In this document: piece after piece, positions 63,786-64,000 of the stretch | Layout of the letters: each line of letters starts with the position of its first letter | How positions within the stretch are numbered: the first letter of the stretch is position 1 | NCBI GenBank assembly: GCA_027068915.1 | Contig: JAMOLT010000009.1 | Coordinates: 1 to 64,000, forward strand | DNA: 64,000 nucleotides | DNA from: Sedimenticola sp. | GTDB taxonomy: Bacteria; Pseudomonadota; Gammaproteobacteria; Chromatiales; Chromatiaceae | Direction: 5' to 3' | Notes under the pieces: generated by a model | Databases searched by the model: none | What the model saw: the letters and a program-made list of their open reading frames with translations, nothing else | What the model was told of the DNA's origin: nothing | Program-made: the position numbers and the translations under genes

Positions 63786-63828
63786 ATTATAAGCGGCGGA
63801 ACAGGGGGGTACTGTCATTTATGTGACA
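63786..63828 (-). promoter_or_regulatory. TGTCA-N6-TGACA operator and promoter of the H+-ATPase
   Basis: On the minus strand TGTCACATAAATGACA (63828..63813) is followed after exactly 21 nt by a perfect TATAAT (63791..63786). The centre falls at -41.5. GAGGGGTAA precedes the ATG. This is the clearest example of the arrangement. The remaining bases to 64000 show no gene. Confidence 0.8.
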
Positions 63829-64000
63829 AGTGGAAAAACAATATTGAAATGAAAGCAGCTAGCCCGGATATTTCACCCAGCCACCGAAAAATAAAGTTAA
63901 GCGCGCGTTATTTATGGATACTGTTGGAATATTAGCAAAGTACAAAGTGTAACCGGGCCACGGCTTGCGTTCACCCTCGCACTGATCTTGCCGCCCAGAG

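Overview
The window reads as chromosomal DNA of a gammaproteobacterium with moderate GC. The evidence is the gene order rpmF-plsX-fabHDG-acpP-fabF-pabC-mltG-tmk-holB-pilZ-tatD, an IscR-type regulator, HrpA and YceD homologues, and a one-piece tmRNA with tag ANDDNYALAA. The mix of genes (PilZ, a cyanobacterial-like PDH E2, phosphoketolase, a P-type H+-ATPase) would fit a free-living, possibly autotrophic (Chromatiales-like) lineage. The genus cannot be named from sequence reading alone.

Layout. 0-3.7 kb: tmRNA (minus), a small membrane protein, and an M48 protease/LemA pair. 3.7-14 kb: hrpA, a YchJ-like protein, a lytic transglycosylase, a GT61-TPR protein, a convergent GT2, a TlpA-like thioredoxin and an Lpd-like flavoprotein. 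14-19 kb: a roughly 100 bp nested palindrome, a heat-shock-like promoter and htpG, then a secreted protein/matrixin pair and adk. 19-33 kb: thioredoxin, DUF1249, iscR, and the long fatty-acid synthesis run through tmk/holB/pilZ/tatD. A pentapeptide-repeat protein and an initiator tRNA follow. This half is compact housekeeping DNA.

33-64 kb is different. It is looser, rich in dispersed repeats, and carries central-carbon and stress genes: PDH E1alpha/E1beta/E2, gpmA, PEP synthase, a SpoIIAA-Usp fusion, a TSUP exporter, an HdeD-like protein, a phosphotransacetylase-family enzyme, and a likely operon holin-like/transaldolase/acetate kinase/phosphoketolase/glucan phosphorylase. Next come a phasin/LEA-like helical protein, an APC permease, DedA, cardiolipin synthase, a Crp/Fnr regulator, a YfdX protein and a P-type H+-ATPase.

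Main observation: eight copies of the palindrome TGTCA-N6-TGACA (one with a single mismatch) lie in the intergenic regions of this half. In nearly every case a recognisable or partial -10 hexamer starts exactly 22 nt after the palindrome, which centres the site at -41.5, the class II activator position of Crp/Fnr proteins. The resident Crp/Fnr protein has no cysteine and carries Arg-Gln at the recognition-helix positions where CRP has Arg-Glu. This resembles CooA, which reads TGTCA half-sites. I infer a locally encoded regulon. It would join glycogen breakdown, phosphoketolase/acetate-kinase ATP production, PDH and PEP synthase with ATP-driven proton export and envelope/acid-stress proteins, probably for low-energy or low-oxygen survival.
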